DNA from: Azospirillum endophyticum
GTDB taxonomy: Bacteria; Pseudomonadota; Alphaproteobacteria; Azospirillales; Azospirillaceae
Reading direction: 5' to 3'
Assembly: GCF_016595245.1 (NCBI RefSeq)
Contig: NZ_JAENHM010000030.1
Location: forward strand, 208,042-272,041
Length of the DNA: 64,000 nt
The translations under genes and the position numbers were made by a program. Below are positions 45,386-54,097 of this stretch, one piece after another. Every line of letters starts with the position of its first letter. Positions within the stretch are counted from its first letter, which is position 1. A model generated the notes under the pieces. The model saw only the letters and a program-made list of their open reading frames with translations, was not told the DNA's origin and searched no databases.

Positions 45386-46087
45386 GTGTTCTTTCACACC
45401 CAGCCTTCCGCCGTCCGTGCCGGACGGGCAGAGACCGCCCGTTTTCCGGTGAACGGCTTGGCCGTGGATGGGGGGAATGCCTGGGCCGGCGATCGGGCGG
45501 CCGATCGCGCGGGCGATCCATCGGGACGGCGCGTGATCTTTCTCCATCCCGGCAAGGGAGCGTGGTGGCGGCTGCTCGACCAGGTGCCGGCAGGCCAGGA
45601 ATGGCTGACCGTACCGGCTGCCGCGGGAGCGGCGATCCTCTCGCCGTTGCTGGTGGAGCGCGGCGGGCGCCGGCCGGTGCTGGTTGCAGGGGCGATGACG
45701 GCGCCGCTCGCGATCGCCGCGGCGCTGGATTTTCCCGAGCAGGTCGGCGGCGTGATGATCGTCGACGACGTCGGTGCCGAGTCGCCGATGCGTCGGCGCT
45801 GGAACGCGTTGGCGGCCCGTTTCGGCCGGACATCACCGGCCGTGCGGTCCGGCACCCTCGGTGAGCTTGAAGCCGAACTGCCGGCGGTCCGCTTGCCGGT
45901 TACCCTGATACAGGGCAGCGACCCGACCGGCCTGTTCTCGCTCCTCGAAGGCGGACTGACCGGCTGCCGGACATTGACGGTCGTCGCGGTCCCCGACGCA
46001 GCCGCCATCCGTCCGCGGACCCACGCCGCCGAATTGCGCGGCGCCCTGCTGGCCCTGGTCTCCGCCGTGGAGCGGGCGCAGCGGTAA
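45386..46087 (+). CDS. alpha/beta hydrolase-like protein without a catalytic serine
   Basis: 233 residues from a GTG at 45386 (GGGGA eleven bases upstream). The layout looks like an alpha/beta hydrolase: VIFLHPGKGAWWRLLDQV, then VLVAGAMTAPLAIAAAL where a nucleophile elbow would be, then VTLIQGSDPTG for the acid strand. The elbow reads A-G-A-M-T, with no Ser, so it is probably non-catalytic or misassigned. Signal peptide absent. The frame is open further upstream to a TTG at 45332. Function unknown. Confidence 0.6.
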   Translation: MFFHTQPSAVRAGRAETARFPVNGLAVDGGNAWAGDRAADRAGDPSGRRVIFLHPGKGAWWRLLDQVPAGQEWLTVPAAAGAAILSPLLVERGGRRPVLVAGAMTAPLAIAAALDFPEQVGGVMIVDDVGAESPMRRRWNALAARFGRTSPAVRSGTLGELEAELPAVRLPVTLIQGSDPTGLFSLLEGGLTGCRTLTVVAVPDAAAIRPRTHAAELRGALLALVSAVERAQR

Positions 46088-46095
46088 GGGATGAC

Positions 46096-46133
46096 GGCCG
46101 GCAAGGCCGGCCCTCGGCTTCAGAAAAACCGAG
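46096..46133 (+). terminator. double hairpin terminator
   Basis: GGCCGGC (46096-46102), AAG, GCCGGCC (46106-46112), followed at once by CTCGG...CCGAG (46113-46133). Directly past the stop of the hydrolase-like gene. Confidence 0.55.
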
Positions 46134-46312
46134 CCCTTCGAAGTCAGCGCCCGCTCTTCAGGCGTTCACGGAAACAATGGCCGGGTGGCGGGCGGACAGC
46201 CGCTTCGCATCCGACAGGGCCGCAGGAAGCCGGCCTCGATTTGAAGCGTGAAGCCGATCGCCAGCCAGGGGTTTCAGAGCGCGCGAAGCGCACCCCGCCG
46301 AGTTTCAGAGCC

Positions 46313-46996
46313 TCACAGGCTTTGCGCCGTCAGGGCGGCCTGGGTACGGTTGCGGACGCCCAGATGCCGCAGGATGGCGGTGACGTGAACCTTCACGGTG
46401 CCTTCCGTCAGACCCAGTTCATGGGCGATCTGCTTGTTGGATTTGCCGTCGCGCAGCCGTGCCAGCACGTCGCGCTGGCGCGGCGTCAGCTGGTCGCCGT
46501 TGCCGTTGCCGAGGCCCGCGGACTCGTCCATCGTGTCGCCGTTGCCGGTCCCGCCGTAGCTGCCGCCATAGCCGCCATGCATCTGGTCGACGCGGTCGCC
46601 GCCGCGGATGGCCTGCTCGGGAAGATAGATGCCGCCGGCAAGCACCAGTTGCAGCGCGCCCAGCAGAACCTTGGCGCTGGAGGATTTCGGGATATAGCCG
46701 GCGGCTCCGTTCTCCAGCGCGGCCAGCAGGTCCGACCGCTTCTCCGACCCCGACACCACCACCAGCAGCGCCTTGGGCAGGCTGGCATGGATGTCGCCCA
46801 GCGCCGAGAAGCTGGTCCAGCCCGGCATTCCCAGATCCAGCAGGATCAGGTCGAAGGGCCTGGTCCCGTCGCAGAGCGACCGCACCTCGTCATAGGTGCT
46901 GGCTTCGAAAAACGTCATGTCGGCGTCGAATTGCGCCAGCAGCCGGCGCAGACCATCTCGGAACAGCAGGTGATCGTCGGCGATCAGCACGTTCAT
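46313..46996 (-). CDS. LuxR/NarL-family response regulator
   Basis: 227 residues. The receiver domain has the acidic pair in LIADDHLLFRDG, the phosphoacceptor in LILLDLGMPGW and the Lys in YIPKSSS. The C-terminal helix-turn-helix is of the LuxR type (LTPRQRDVLARLRDGKSNKQIAHELGLTEGTVKVHV, cited as NKQIAHELGLTEGTVKVHV). Between them is an unusual Gly/Asn-rich linker (GGYGGSYGGTGNGD). No sensor kinase is adjacent. ATG at 46996 chosen; three residues upstream is another Met. Confidence 0.9.
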   Translation of the reverse strand: MNVLIADDHLLFRDGLRRLLAQFDADMTFFEASTYDEVRSLCDGTRPFDLILLDLGMPGWTSFSALGDIHASLPKALLVVVSGSEKRSDLLAALENGAAGYIPKSSSAKVLLGALQLVLAGGIYLPEQAIRGGDRVDQMHGGYGGSYGGTGNGDTMDESAGLGNGNGDQLTPRQRDVLARLRDGKSNKQIAHELGLTEGTVKVHVTAILRHLGVRNRTQAALTAQSL

Positions 46997-47319
46997 CGCA
47001 GGCATTTCCAGAAGGTTGCGGCGATCTCACACCGGGATGGCGTCATCGATCCGGACGTTCAGATAGGCACGCCCATTCAGGCGCTGTAGTTCGCTTTTGG
47101 TCTTAGACCGCTTCCTCTATGCCCGCCTGCGCGGCTTATCCGCATCCGTCTCGCGGCAAGAGCCTGCAAAGGACAAGGCTTTGCAAAAGGCAACGTCCCG
47201 CCCCGCCGGCCGCCTGCCCCGGATGGACGGGACGGGCGGCCTGTACGGAAGGCGGGCGAGACCTTTTGGCGGAGCTGTCGAAGAGCCGGCGACCGGGCCG
47301 GCGACCGGATCGGAGAGGA
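46997..47319. other. intergenic region between the two response regulators
   Basis: 323 bases. Contains a TGCAAAG/CTTTGCA hairpin (47165-47185) and a direct repeat CCGGCGACCGG twice in tandem near 47287-47310, close to the stop of the second regulator. No gene seen. Confidence 0.35.
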
Positions 47320-48000
47320 TCAGACCGTAGCGGCGACGCCGGTCTCGGCAGCCTGATCGCCGATGCCGTTGTTCAGCGCCCAGATGGCGGCCTGGGTGCG
47401 GTTGGAGGCGTTGATCTTGCGCAGCAGGCTCTTCAGATGAACCTTCACGGTGGCTTCCGTGATGTTCAGGTGATTGGCGATCATCTTGTTGCTGTTGCCG
47501 TTCAGCAGGCAGCGCAGGATCTGAACTTCGCGCTGCGACAGGCCCTTGCGGCGGGTCGGCAGCTCGGCGCCCATGTCCTCGGTGCGGCCGCTGACCAGCA
47601 GTTCGGCCAGATGGGTCGGGAACACCTTCTCGCCCATCATCACCAGCTTCAGCGACTGCATCAGCGCCTCGCAGGCGATATCCTTCAGCAGGTAGCCGCC
47701 GGCGCCGGCACCGAGCGCCGCCGACAGGCGGCGGGTCTCCAGGTCGTTGGTCAGAATGACGACCTTGATCGACGGGTGATGCTCGCGCAGCGAGCGCATC
47801 GCCTCGACCTCCTCGTCGGCGCCGCTCGGCAGATCGATCAGGATCAGATCGGGGTTCGTGCCGGTGCCGAGGGTCGACAGGCCCTCGCGCAGGGTGCCGG
47901 CCTCGCCGACGACGTTGAAGGGGGTGCCTTCGAACAAGCGCTTCATGCCCTCACGGAAAAGCTTGTTGGCGTCGATGAGGAAAACGTTGATGGCATCCAT
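47320..48000 (-). CDS. LuxR/NarL-family response regulator with atypical receiver
   Basis: 226 residues from ATG at 48000. The receiver's first acidic site reads F-L-I-D-A-N-K, a single Asp rather than a pair; the phosphoacceptor Asp is in LILIDLPSG and the Lys in YLLKDIA. The C-terminal domain is a LuxR helix-turn-helix (KGLSQREVQILRCLLNGNSNKMIANHLNITEATVKVHL, cited as NKMIANHLNITEATVKVHL). It resembles the neighbouring regulator, so the two are probably diverged duplicates. Metal binding and phosphorylation may be altered. Confidence 0.9.
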   Translation of the reverse strand: MDAINVFLIDANKLFREGMKRLFEGTPFNVVGEAGTLREGLSTLGTGTNPDLILIDLPSGADEEVEAMRSLREHHPSIKVVILTNDLETRRLSAALGAGAGGYLLKDIACEALMQSLKLVMMGEKVFPTHLAELLVSGRTEDMGAELPTRRKGLSQREVQILRCLLNGNSNKMIANHLNITEATVKVHLKSLLRKINASNRTQAAIWALNNGIGDQAAETGVAATV

Positions 48001-48582
48001 GGTCTCAGCCCGCCTTTTGTTCCATTCCGATCGAAGTGGCGCCGAATGGCGCTTCGGAGGCATCCCCGACCGTTCGCCCCAGCGTCCGGTCCGCTCACCC
48101 CTCGGGGTTCGGGGGTGCCTCGTTGTGATCCATAGATACCCCCGATTTGCGCCGGGCAAAATTTCGCTTAGGTAAATTTCGCGTCGAGCAATGGGCATAT
48201 GCCGTAAGACCGCATAAGACAAGATGCGGACATAAAGCGCCTTGCAATGGTCGGGTGGAGTAACGGTCTGTGACATAAGAGGGCAAATCGTCGACAGACT
48301 GCCTGTGATTTCGTCAGGACCCTGAACTACAGTGTCAGGAGACTTCTCCGCCTAACGGTTCTTGCCGTGCAGAACTATGTCATCGCCCGATGGTTGGAGT
48401 CCTATGCCCGGGAATTCCGCCCTTCGGCATAAGCTTGGCCGCTTCGTCCCGTGATCGCCGCCGGATGCCGCCGCGTCTCGCCGGGGGTCGTGCCGGGGCG
48501 CTCTGTGCTGTATACGTTCCGACCACGAGATGGCATTCGCATGCCTCAGCCGATTTTTGTCCATCGCCAGTCCGGGCCCCCC
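48001..48582. promoter_or_regulatory. divergent promoter region, response regulator/uvrD
   Basis: 582 bases. It has a perfect GGCATATGCC palindrome (48194-48203) and a CCGCAT/ATGCGG hairpin (48210-48229), about 200 bases from the regulator start, plus an AT-rich stretch around 48160-48190 suited to a promoter. These could be autoregulatory sites for the LuxR-type regulator. No gene supported. Confidence 0.35.
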
Positions 48583-50946
48583 ATGTCAGACGCTTATGAT
48601 GATGATCCGTTGAGCCATGCCGCTCCTGCCGCTGCCGGTTCGACCTCCGGCTTTCCGCGGGAGAGTTTTCCGGCGGCCCAGCGTTTCGCCTATCTGGACG
48701 GATTGAACCCGACCCAGCGAGCGGCGGTGGAGGCTCTCGACGGACCGGTGCTGGTGCTGGCCGGTGCCGGCACCGGCAAGACGCGGGTGCTGACCACCCG
48801 GCTCGCCCATTTGCTGATGACCCGCCGTGCCGCCGCTTTCCAGATCCTGGCGGTGACCTTCACCAACAAGGCCGCCCGCGAGATGCGCGAGCGCGTCGGC
48901 CATCTGATGGGGATCGAGCCGGAAGGCTGGTGGCTCGGCACCTTCCATGCGCTGGCCGCCCGCATCCTGCGCCGCCATGCCGAACTGGTCGGGCTGAAAT
49001 CGAACTTCACCATCCTGGACACTGACGACCAGGTCCGTCTGATCAAGCAATTGCTGCAGGCCGAGAACATCGATTCCAAGAAATGGCCGCCGCGTCAGGT
49101 GCTGGGCGCGATCGAGCGCTGGAAGGACCGCGGCCTGACCCCCGACCGCCTCGCCGATGCCGACGGTGGCGACGTGGCGGGCGGCCGGGTGGTGGCGATC
49201 TACCGTGCCTACCAGGAGCGGCTGCGCACCCTGAACGCCTGCGACTTCGGCGACCTGCTGCTGCACAACCTCGCCATCTTCCAGAACAATCCGGACGTGC
49301 TGGCGGAGTATCACCGCAAGTTCAAATACCTGCTGGTCGACGAATATCAAGATACGAACGTCGCCCAGTATCTGTGGCTTAGAATACTTTCGCAGGCCCA
49401 TAAGAATATTTGTTGTGTTGGCGATGAAGATCAATCGATATACGCTTGGCGTGGAGCTGAGATTGGAAATATCCTCAGGTTCGAGACCGATTTTCCTGGG
49501 GCTACTATAATAAAGCTGGAACAGAATTACCGCTCCACCGGCCATATCCTGGCCGCAGCGAGCGGCCTGATCGCCAACAACCAGGGCCGGCTCGGCAAGA
49601 CGCTGTGGACCGAGGCCGACGGCGGCGAGCCGATCAAGGTCAAGGCGGTGTGGGACGGCGAGGAGGAGGCGCGCTGGGTCGGCGAGGAGATCGAGGGGCT
49701 GCAGCGCAAGGGCACGCCGCTGTCGCAGATCGCCGTGCTGGTCCGCGCCGGCTTCCAGACCCGCGAGTTCGAAGAACGCTTCATCACCCTGGGGATGCCC
49801 TACAAGATGCTGGGCGGTCCGCGCTTCTACGAGCGGCAGGAAATCCGCGACGCGCTGGCCTATTTCCGCGTGGTCAATTCCGGCGACGACGACCTCGCCT
49901 TCGAGCGGATCGTCAATCTGCCCAAGCGCGGCGTCGGCCCGGCGGCGATGCAGAGCCTCTACACCGCCGCCCGCGCGCGGGGGCTGTCGCTGACCGAAGC
50001 CGGATGGGCGCTGACCGAGACGGACGAGCTGAAGCCGAAGCTGCGCGCCACCCTGCGTGGACTGCTGCAGGACTTCTTCCGCTGGCGGACGCTGATGGAG
50101 ACGGTGCCGCACACCGAGCTCGCCCGTACCGTCCTCGACGAGTCCGGCTACACCCGCATGTGGCAGGAGGACAAGACGCCGGAAGCGCCCGGCCGGCTGG
50201 AGAACCTGAAGGAACTGATCACCGCCATGGCGGAGTTCGAGAATCTGCCGGGCTTCCTGGAGCATGTGGCGCTGGTGATGGAGAATGCCGAGGCCGCCGG
50301 GGTCGAGCAGGTCACGGTGATGACCCTGCACGGCGCCAAGGGGCTGGAGTTCGACCATGTCTTCCTGCCGGGCTGGGAGGAGGGCGTGTTCCCCAACCAG
50401 CGGGCGCTGGACGAGACCGGCATCGCCGGGCTGGAGGAGGAGCGGCGGCTGGCCTATGTCGGCCTGACCCGGGCGCGCCGCCGCGCCTATGTCAGCCATG
50501 CCGCCAACCGCCGGCTCTACGGCAACTGGGTCAGCGCCGTGCCGTCCCGCTTCGTCGAGGAAATCCCACAGGACAATGTGGAGGCGGAGGCCGCCAACGG
50601 CCTGTTCGCCGGCAGCGGCGGGCGGGGGAGTTTCGGCGGCGGTTCAGGCAGCTATGGCGCCGGCGGATCGGCGGGCGGTTTCGCGGGCGGCGGCTTCCAG
50701 TTCCGCGGCTCGACCCGGCAGGCGCCGGCACCCAAGACCATCACGCTGGACCAGGGCGCCTATGCGGTGGCGCCGCGCCCGCGCCCCGATGCGCCCTTCG
50801 CCAAGGGCGCGCGGGTCTTCCACCAGAAATTCGGCTACGGCACCGTCGTCGCCGTGGCGGAGGACAAGCTGGAGATCGACTTCGACCATTCCGGCAACAA
50901 GAAGGTGATGGACAGCTTCGTCGTGCCCGCCGACAAGGCGGGCTGA
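48583..50946 (+). CDS. uvrD: UvrD/PcrA-family DNA helicase
   Basis: 787 residues from 48583 (MSDAYDDDPLS). Superfamily 1A motifs: LNPTQRAAV, GAGTGKT, VTFTNKAAREM, LLVDEYQDTN, CCVGDEDQSIYAWRGA, LEQNYRST, TLHGAKGLEFDHVFLPGWEEGVFP (cited as HGAKGLEFDHVFLPG) and AYVGLTRARR. A Gly-rich linker leads to a C-terminal Tudor-like domain (FAKGARVFHQKFGYGTVVAV, 20 residues) of the RNA polymerase-binding PcrA/UvrD type. Acts in nucleotide excision and mismatch repair. About 49341-49530 is far less GC-rich than the rest, although the protein motifs are intact. A start at 48541 is an alternative. Confidence 0.96.
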   Translation: MSDAYDDDPLSHAAPAAAGSTSGFPRESFPAAQRFAYLDGLNPTQRAAVEALDGPVLVLAGAGTGKTRVLTTRLAHLLMTRRAAAFQILAVTFTNKAAREMRERVGHLMGIEPEGWWLGTFHALAARILRRHAELVGLKSNFTILDTDDQVRLIKQLLQAENIDSKKWPPRQVLGAIERWKDRGLTPDRLADADGGDVAGGRVVAIYRAYQERLRTLNACDFGDLLLHNLAIFQNNPDVLAEYHRKFKYLLVDEYQDTNVAQYLWLRILSQAHKNICCVGDEDQSIYAWRGAEIGNILRFETDFPGATIIKLEQNYRSTGHILAAASGLIANNQGRLGKTLWTEADGGEPIKVKAVWDGEEEARWVGEEIEGLQRKGTPLSQIAVLVRAGFQTREFEERFITLGMPYKMLGGPRFYERQEIRDALAYFRVVNSGDDDLAFERIVNLPKRGVGPAAMQSLYTAARARGLSLTEAGWALTETDELKPKLRATLRGLLQDFFRWRTLMETVPHTELARTVLDESGYTRMWQEDKTPEAPGRLENLKELITAMAEFENLPGFLEHVALVMENAEAAGVEQVTVMTLHGAKGLEFDHVFLPGWEEGVFPNQRALDETGIAGLEEERRLAYVGLTRARRRAYVSHAANRRLYGNWVSAVPSRFVEEIPQDNVEAEAANGLFAGSGGRGSFGGGSGSYGAGGSAGGFAGGGFQFRGSTRQAPAPKTITLDQGAYAVAPRPRPDAPFAKGARVFHQKFGYGTVVAVAEDKLEIDFDHSGNKKVMDSFVVPADKAG

Positions 50947-51070
50947 TCTCGGGGAGCACGCCGACAACGCGGATTGATCCGGCCTCCGGCTCCCTTGTGG
51001 GACGTGTTGCCGCACTGTGATGGCCGTCACAGCCCGGCAATCCGCCGCGGCACATCATTGCAGCATTGCA

Positions 51071-52288
51071 ATGGAGCCGGGGGCATCCGCCGTGTTCGGA
51101 ACGGGCAGCATCAGCTACGAGGTGCAGAGCCGCCGCGAAGGCCATTGGCGCATCGAGGGGGCCTACACCGACCAGGAGGCGGCGCTGTCGGCCGCCCGTT
51201 CGCAACTGGCGGCCTCCGGGGTGGAGGAGGCGAAGGTGGTGAAGTTCCGCACCGTCGCCGGCCTGTCGCTGGAAACGGTGATCCTGCACAAGACGGCTCC
51301 CCAGCCCCAGCGCCAGGGCCTCTCCCTCGGCGGCACGGCGGAGGGGGCGCCGCTCTGCCGCACGCCCGACGACCTGCGCGGCTTCGAGAGCCGGATGGTC
51401 ATCGGCCGGCTGCTGCGCCCCTATCTCGACGCCCAGCGCATCACCCCGACCGAACTGCTGCATTCCTGGCCGCTGTTCCGCCGGCTGGAGGAGCAGGGCG
51501 CGCTGATGGGCGCCGCCATCCATGCGGTCGCCCGCCACCACGCCGATCTTCACGGCGTCTCCCACGCCGCCCGTGCCCGCGAACTGCGCCAGCTGGTGGA
51601 GGCGGTCACCGCCGCCGCCCGCGATGCGCTGGCCGAAGGCCGCCGGCTGCCGCGCTTCGATGCCACCGATCTGCCCGGCACCAGCAGCCGCATCGTGGAG
51701 GCGGTGGGGCCGGCCGGCCACGACCCGCTGTTCCTCACCCTGCTGTGCCGGCATCTGGAAGCCGGTGGGCCGCTGGCCGGAAAGCTTGATCTGTTGCTGG
51801 CGCTGATGGGTGACGCGGCCGAGCCACGGCATCTGGCCCTGCTGGACGGGGTGGTCGCCGACATCCTGGGCTCCGCCGACACGGTCAAGGAGTTGCTGGG
51901 TGCCCAGCCCAGCCTGCATGCCGGCCTCTGCACGCTGGCCGACGCCCTGTTCGACCGCGATCCCGTTCCGGCGCAGGTACCGATGGGCGCTCCGCTGCGC
52001 CGGGTCTGCCGCCTCGCCCTGCGGGGCCGCGCGCCGCAGAGCCGGGCTGTCCTGCTGGAGCGTCTGCGCCGGAGCATCGCCGGCGACCAGCCGCTCGACC
52101 GCCGCGACGCGACGGCGGAAGGCCTGTTGGCCCATGACCTCGCCGACCGGCTGAGGGGAGCGGACGGCATGATGCTTGGCGGAGCGGCGATGGAAAAGGC
52201 GCTCGACCGCCGACTGACGCGCCACCGGCAGGCGGTCCTGCGGGCGCAGGGCATGCACGACATCGCCGACCGCCTGTCGGGGCGATAG
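51071..52288 (+). CDS. hypothetical protein, helical
   Basis: About 405 residues of an unrecognised family. The N-terminal part (SISYEVQSRREGHWRIEGAY, 20 residues, then TDQEAALSAARSQL) resembles a small alpha-beta sensor-like domain; the remainder is mostly Leu/Ala/Arg-rich helices. No signal peptide, membrane segment or metal motif. The start is uncertain: ATG at 51071 lacks a ribosome binding site, and a GTG near 51095 is equally possible. It is between uvrD and prmA on the same strand. Strong codon bias indicates a real gene. Confidence 0.7.
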   Translation: MEPGASAVFGTGSISYEVQSRREGHWRIEGAYTDQEAALSAARSQLAASGVEEAKVVKFRTVAGLSLETVILHKTAPQPQRQGLSLGGTAEGAPLCRTPDDLRGFESRMVIGRLLRPYLDAQRITPTELLHSWPLFRRLEEQGALMGAAIHAVARHHADLHGVSHAARARELRQLVEAVTAAARDALAEGRRLPRFDATDLPGTSSRIVEAVGPAGHDPLFLTLLCRHLEAGGPLAGKLDLLLALMGDAAEPRHLALLDGVVADILGSADTVKELLGAQPSLHAGLCTLADALFDRDPVPAQVPMGAPLRRVCRLALRGRAPQSRAVLLERLRRSIAGDQPLDRRDATAEGLLAHDLADRLRGADGMMLGGAAMEKALDRRLTRHRQAVLRAQGMHDIADRLSGR

Positions 52289-52394
52289 AGGAGCGATAAG
52301 GGTTTCTCCAAATCTCCGGAAGCCTTGGTCTCTTTCCGCCTTGATGCTAAAAACGCCGCTTCTGTTCTCGCGCCGTCGTCGGAAAGCCCCTGTC

Positions 52395-53285
52395 ATGTCG
52401 CAAACCCCGCTCTGGCGCATCGCGCTGGTCGTTCCCGAAGCCCATGCGCCGGCCTTTGCCGAGGCGGTGGGCGACCATGCCGATGCGGTGTCGACCTTCG
52501 AACTGGAGGAGGGCGGCGACTGGCTGGTCGAGGCGACCCTGTACGGCGTCCCCGACGAGGCGCGGCTGCAGTCCCGCGTCGCCGTGCTGGCGAAGGCGCT
52601 GGGGATCGAGGAGCCGCGGCTGGCGATCGAGAGCCTGCCGCCGATCGACTGGGTGTCGCACAGCTACCAGGGCTTCCCGCCGATCCGCGCCGGGCGCTTC
52701 TTCGTCCATGGTTCCCATCATGAGGGCATCGTTCCGGCCGGCAGCATCCCGCTGCTGGTGGATGCCGCCACCGCCTTCGGCACGGGGGAACACGGCTCGA
52801 CCAACGGCTGCCTCCAGGCGCTCGACCGGCTGTCGCGCCACCTGAAGCTGCCGCGCGGCGGCCGGCGCGGCGCGCTCGACATGGGCTGCGGCTCGGGCAT
52901 CCTGGCGCTGGCGGTTGCCAAGCGCTGGCGCGTGCCGGTGACCGCCGTCGACATCGACCCCGAGGCGGTGCGCGTCACCGGCATCAACGCGGCGCTGAAC
53001 GGGCAGAAGGGCATGATCCGCGCCCAGGGCGGCGATGGCTACCACACCCGCATCGTCGGCCGGCACAAGCCCTATACGCTGATCACCGCCAATATCCTGG
53101 CCCGCCCGCTGTCGCGCATGGCGCCGCAGCTGCGCCGCCATCTGAAGAAGGGCGGCTATGCCGTGCTCGCCGGGCTGCTGAACCGCCAGGAGCGCCACGT
53201 CATCCAGGCGCACCGCAACCAGGGCCTGCGGCTGGTCGCCCGCATCCCGGTCGGGGAATGGACCACTCTTGTGGTCAAGCGTTAA
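52395..53285 (+). CDS. prmA: ribosomal protein L11 methyltransferase
   Basis: 296 residues. The C-terminal SAM-binding domain has ALDMGCGSGILALAVAKRW (19 residues) and the catalytic NILARPL, with FGTGEHGSTNGCLQAL just before; the N-terminal domain recognises L11. Trimethylates lysines of L11. The ATG at 52395 follows a weak CCCCTGTC leader, but earlier Met codons are in an unconserved extension. Confidence 0.94.
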   Translation: MSQTPLWRIALVVPEAHAPAFAEAVGDHADAVSTFELEEGGDWLVEATLYGVPDEARLQSRVAVLAKALGIEEPRLAIESLPPIDWVSHSYQGFPPIRAGRFFVHGSHHEGIVPAGSIPLLVDAATAFGTGEHGSTNGCLQALDRLSRHLKLPRGGRRGALDMGCGSGILALAVAKRWRVPVTAVDIDPEAVRVTGINAALNGQKGMIRAQGGDGYHTRIVGRHKPYTLITANILARPLSRMAPQLRRHLKKGGYAVLAGLLNRQERHVIQAHRNQGLRLVARIPVGEWTTLVVKR

Positions 53286-53365
53286 GCCAGGGGCCGTTGA
53301 AACCAAAGGGCCGGGTCGCGACTTCCCCTAGGGACGATGTTCCGACATGTTCCTGGGGAGCCACC

Positions 53366-53836
53366 ATGCTGAACCGCATCCGGTCCTTGTTCACGGGCGA
53401 CGACGCCACCGAGCCGGGCGAGGACGCCCTGCAGGCCGCCGCCGCCGCCCTGATGGTCGAGGCCGCACGGACCGACAACACCATTTCGGAGGCGGAGCGC
53501 GACCGCATCATGGCGGTCGCACGGCGCCACTTCAACCTGAGCGAGGAAGAGGCGCAGGACCTGCTGTCCGCCGCCGTCTTCGACACCGAGGACGTCTCGC
53601 CCTACCTCCGCTATGTCAGCATCATCATGGAGCGCTGCCCGCCCGGCCAGCGCCTCTGGATCATCGAGATGCTGTGGGAGGTTGCCTACGCCGACGGTGT
53701 GCTGAACGACCTGGAGTCCAGCCTGCTGCGGCGGATCGGCGGCCTGCTGCACATCTCCGACGTCGAACGCGGCGAGGCCCGCAAGCGCGTGCTGGCGCGT
53801 CTGGGGCTGCCGGACGATGCGGGGTTGCCAGTCTGA
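53366..53836 (+). CDS. TerB-family protein
   Basis: 156 residues, all helical. LMVEAARTDNTISEAERDRI and VAYADGVLNDLESSLLRRIGGLLHI (cited as AYADGVLNDLESSLLRRI) are the two acidic, metal-binding-like repeats of the TerB (COG4103) family. TerB-like proteins are linked to tellurite resistance or membrane stress; single genes like this are usually not tellurite determinants. GGGGAGCC precedes the ATG. Confidence 0.88.
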   Translation: MLNRIRSLFTGDDATEPGEDALQAAAAALMVEAARTDNTISEAERDRIMAVARRHFNLSEEEAQDLLSAAVFDTEDVSPYLRYVSIIMERCPPGQRLWIIEMLWEVAYADGVLNDLESSLLRRIGGLLHISDVERGEARKRVLARLGLPDDAGLPV

Positions 53837-54097
53837 GGGGGTGCGTTTTTCCCCTCCCTAACCCTCCCCCACCTTCGGTGGGAGAGGGGACTGCCGCCGC
53901 TTCGGCATTTTCGTTACGCTGACAAGCATCCAACCCCCTCCACCGCCGAGGGCGGGGGAGGAATGGGGAGGGGGCATTCGAAGCCGCCCCCCCAACCGGC
54001 CCCCCAACCAGCATAACCGTCGCACCACCGCTTGCGCGGGACCGGCCGGGTGCCTAGCCTGTCACCTCAGGATTCACTCTTCCGAGGAACAGGTTCC
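53837..54097. repeat. C-rich intergenic repeat hairpins
   Basis: Two GC-rich inverted repeats. CCCCTCCC...GGGAGAGGGG with a CCACCTTCGGTGG tip at about 53850-53890, and CCCCCTCCACCGCC...GGGCGGGGGAGG at about 53935-53960. Their form is that of repeated intergenic palindromes of alphaproteobacteria; they may also end terB transcripts. The GTG start of the next gene lies at 54098. Confidence 0.45.

Noticed and set aside
48586..50499. 637-residue minus-strand open frame
   Set aside because: Complement of uvrD. Its break in composition at 49341-49530 follows the uvrD patch and is not independent evidence for a gene.
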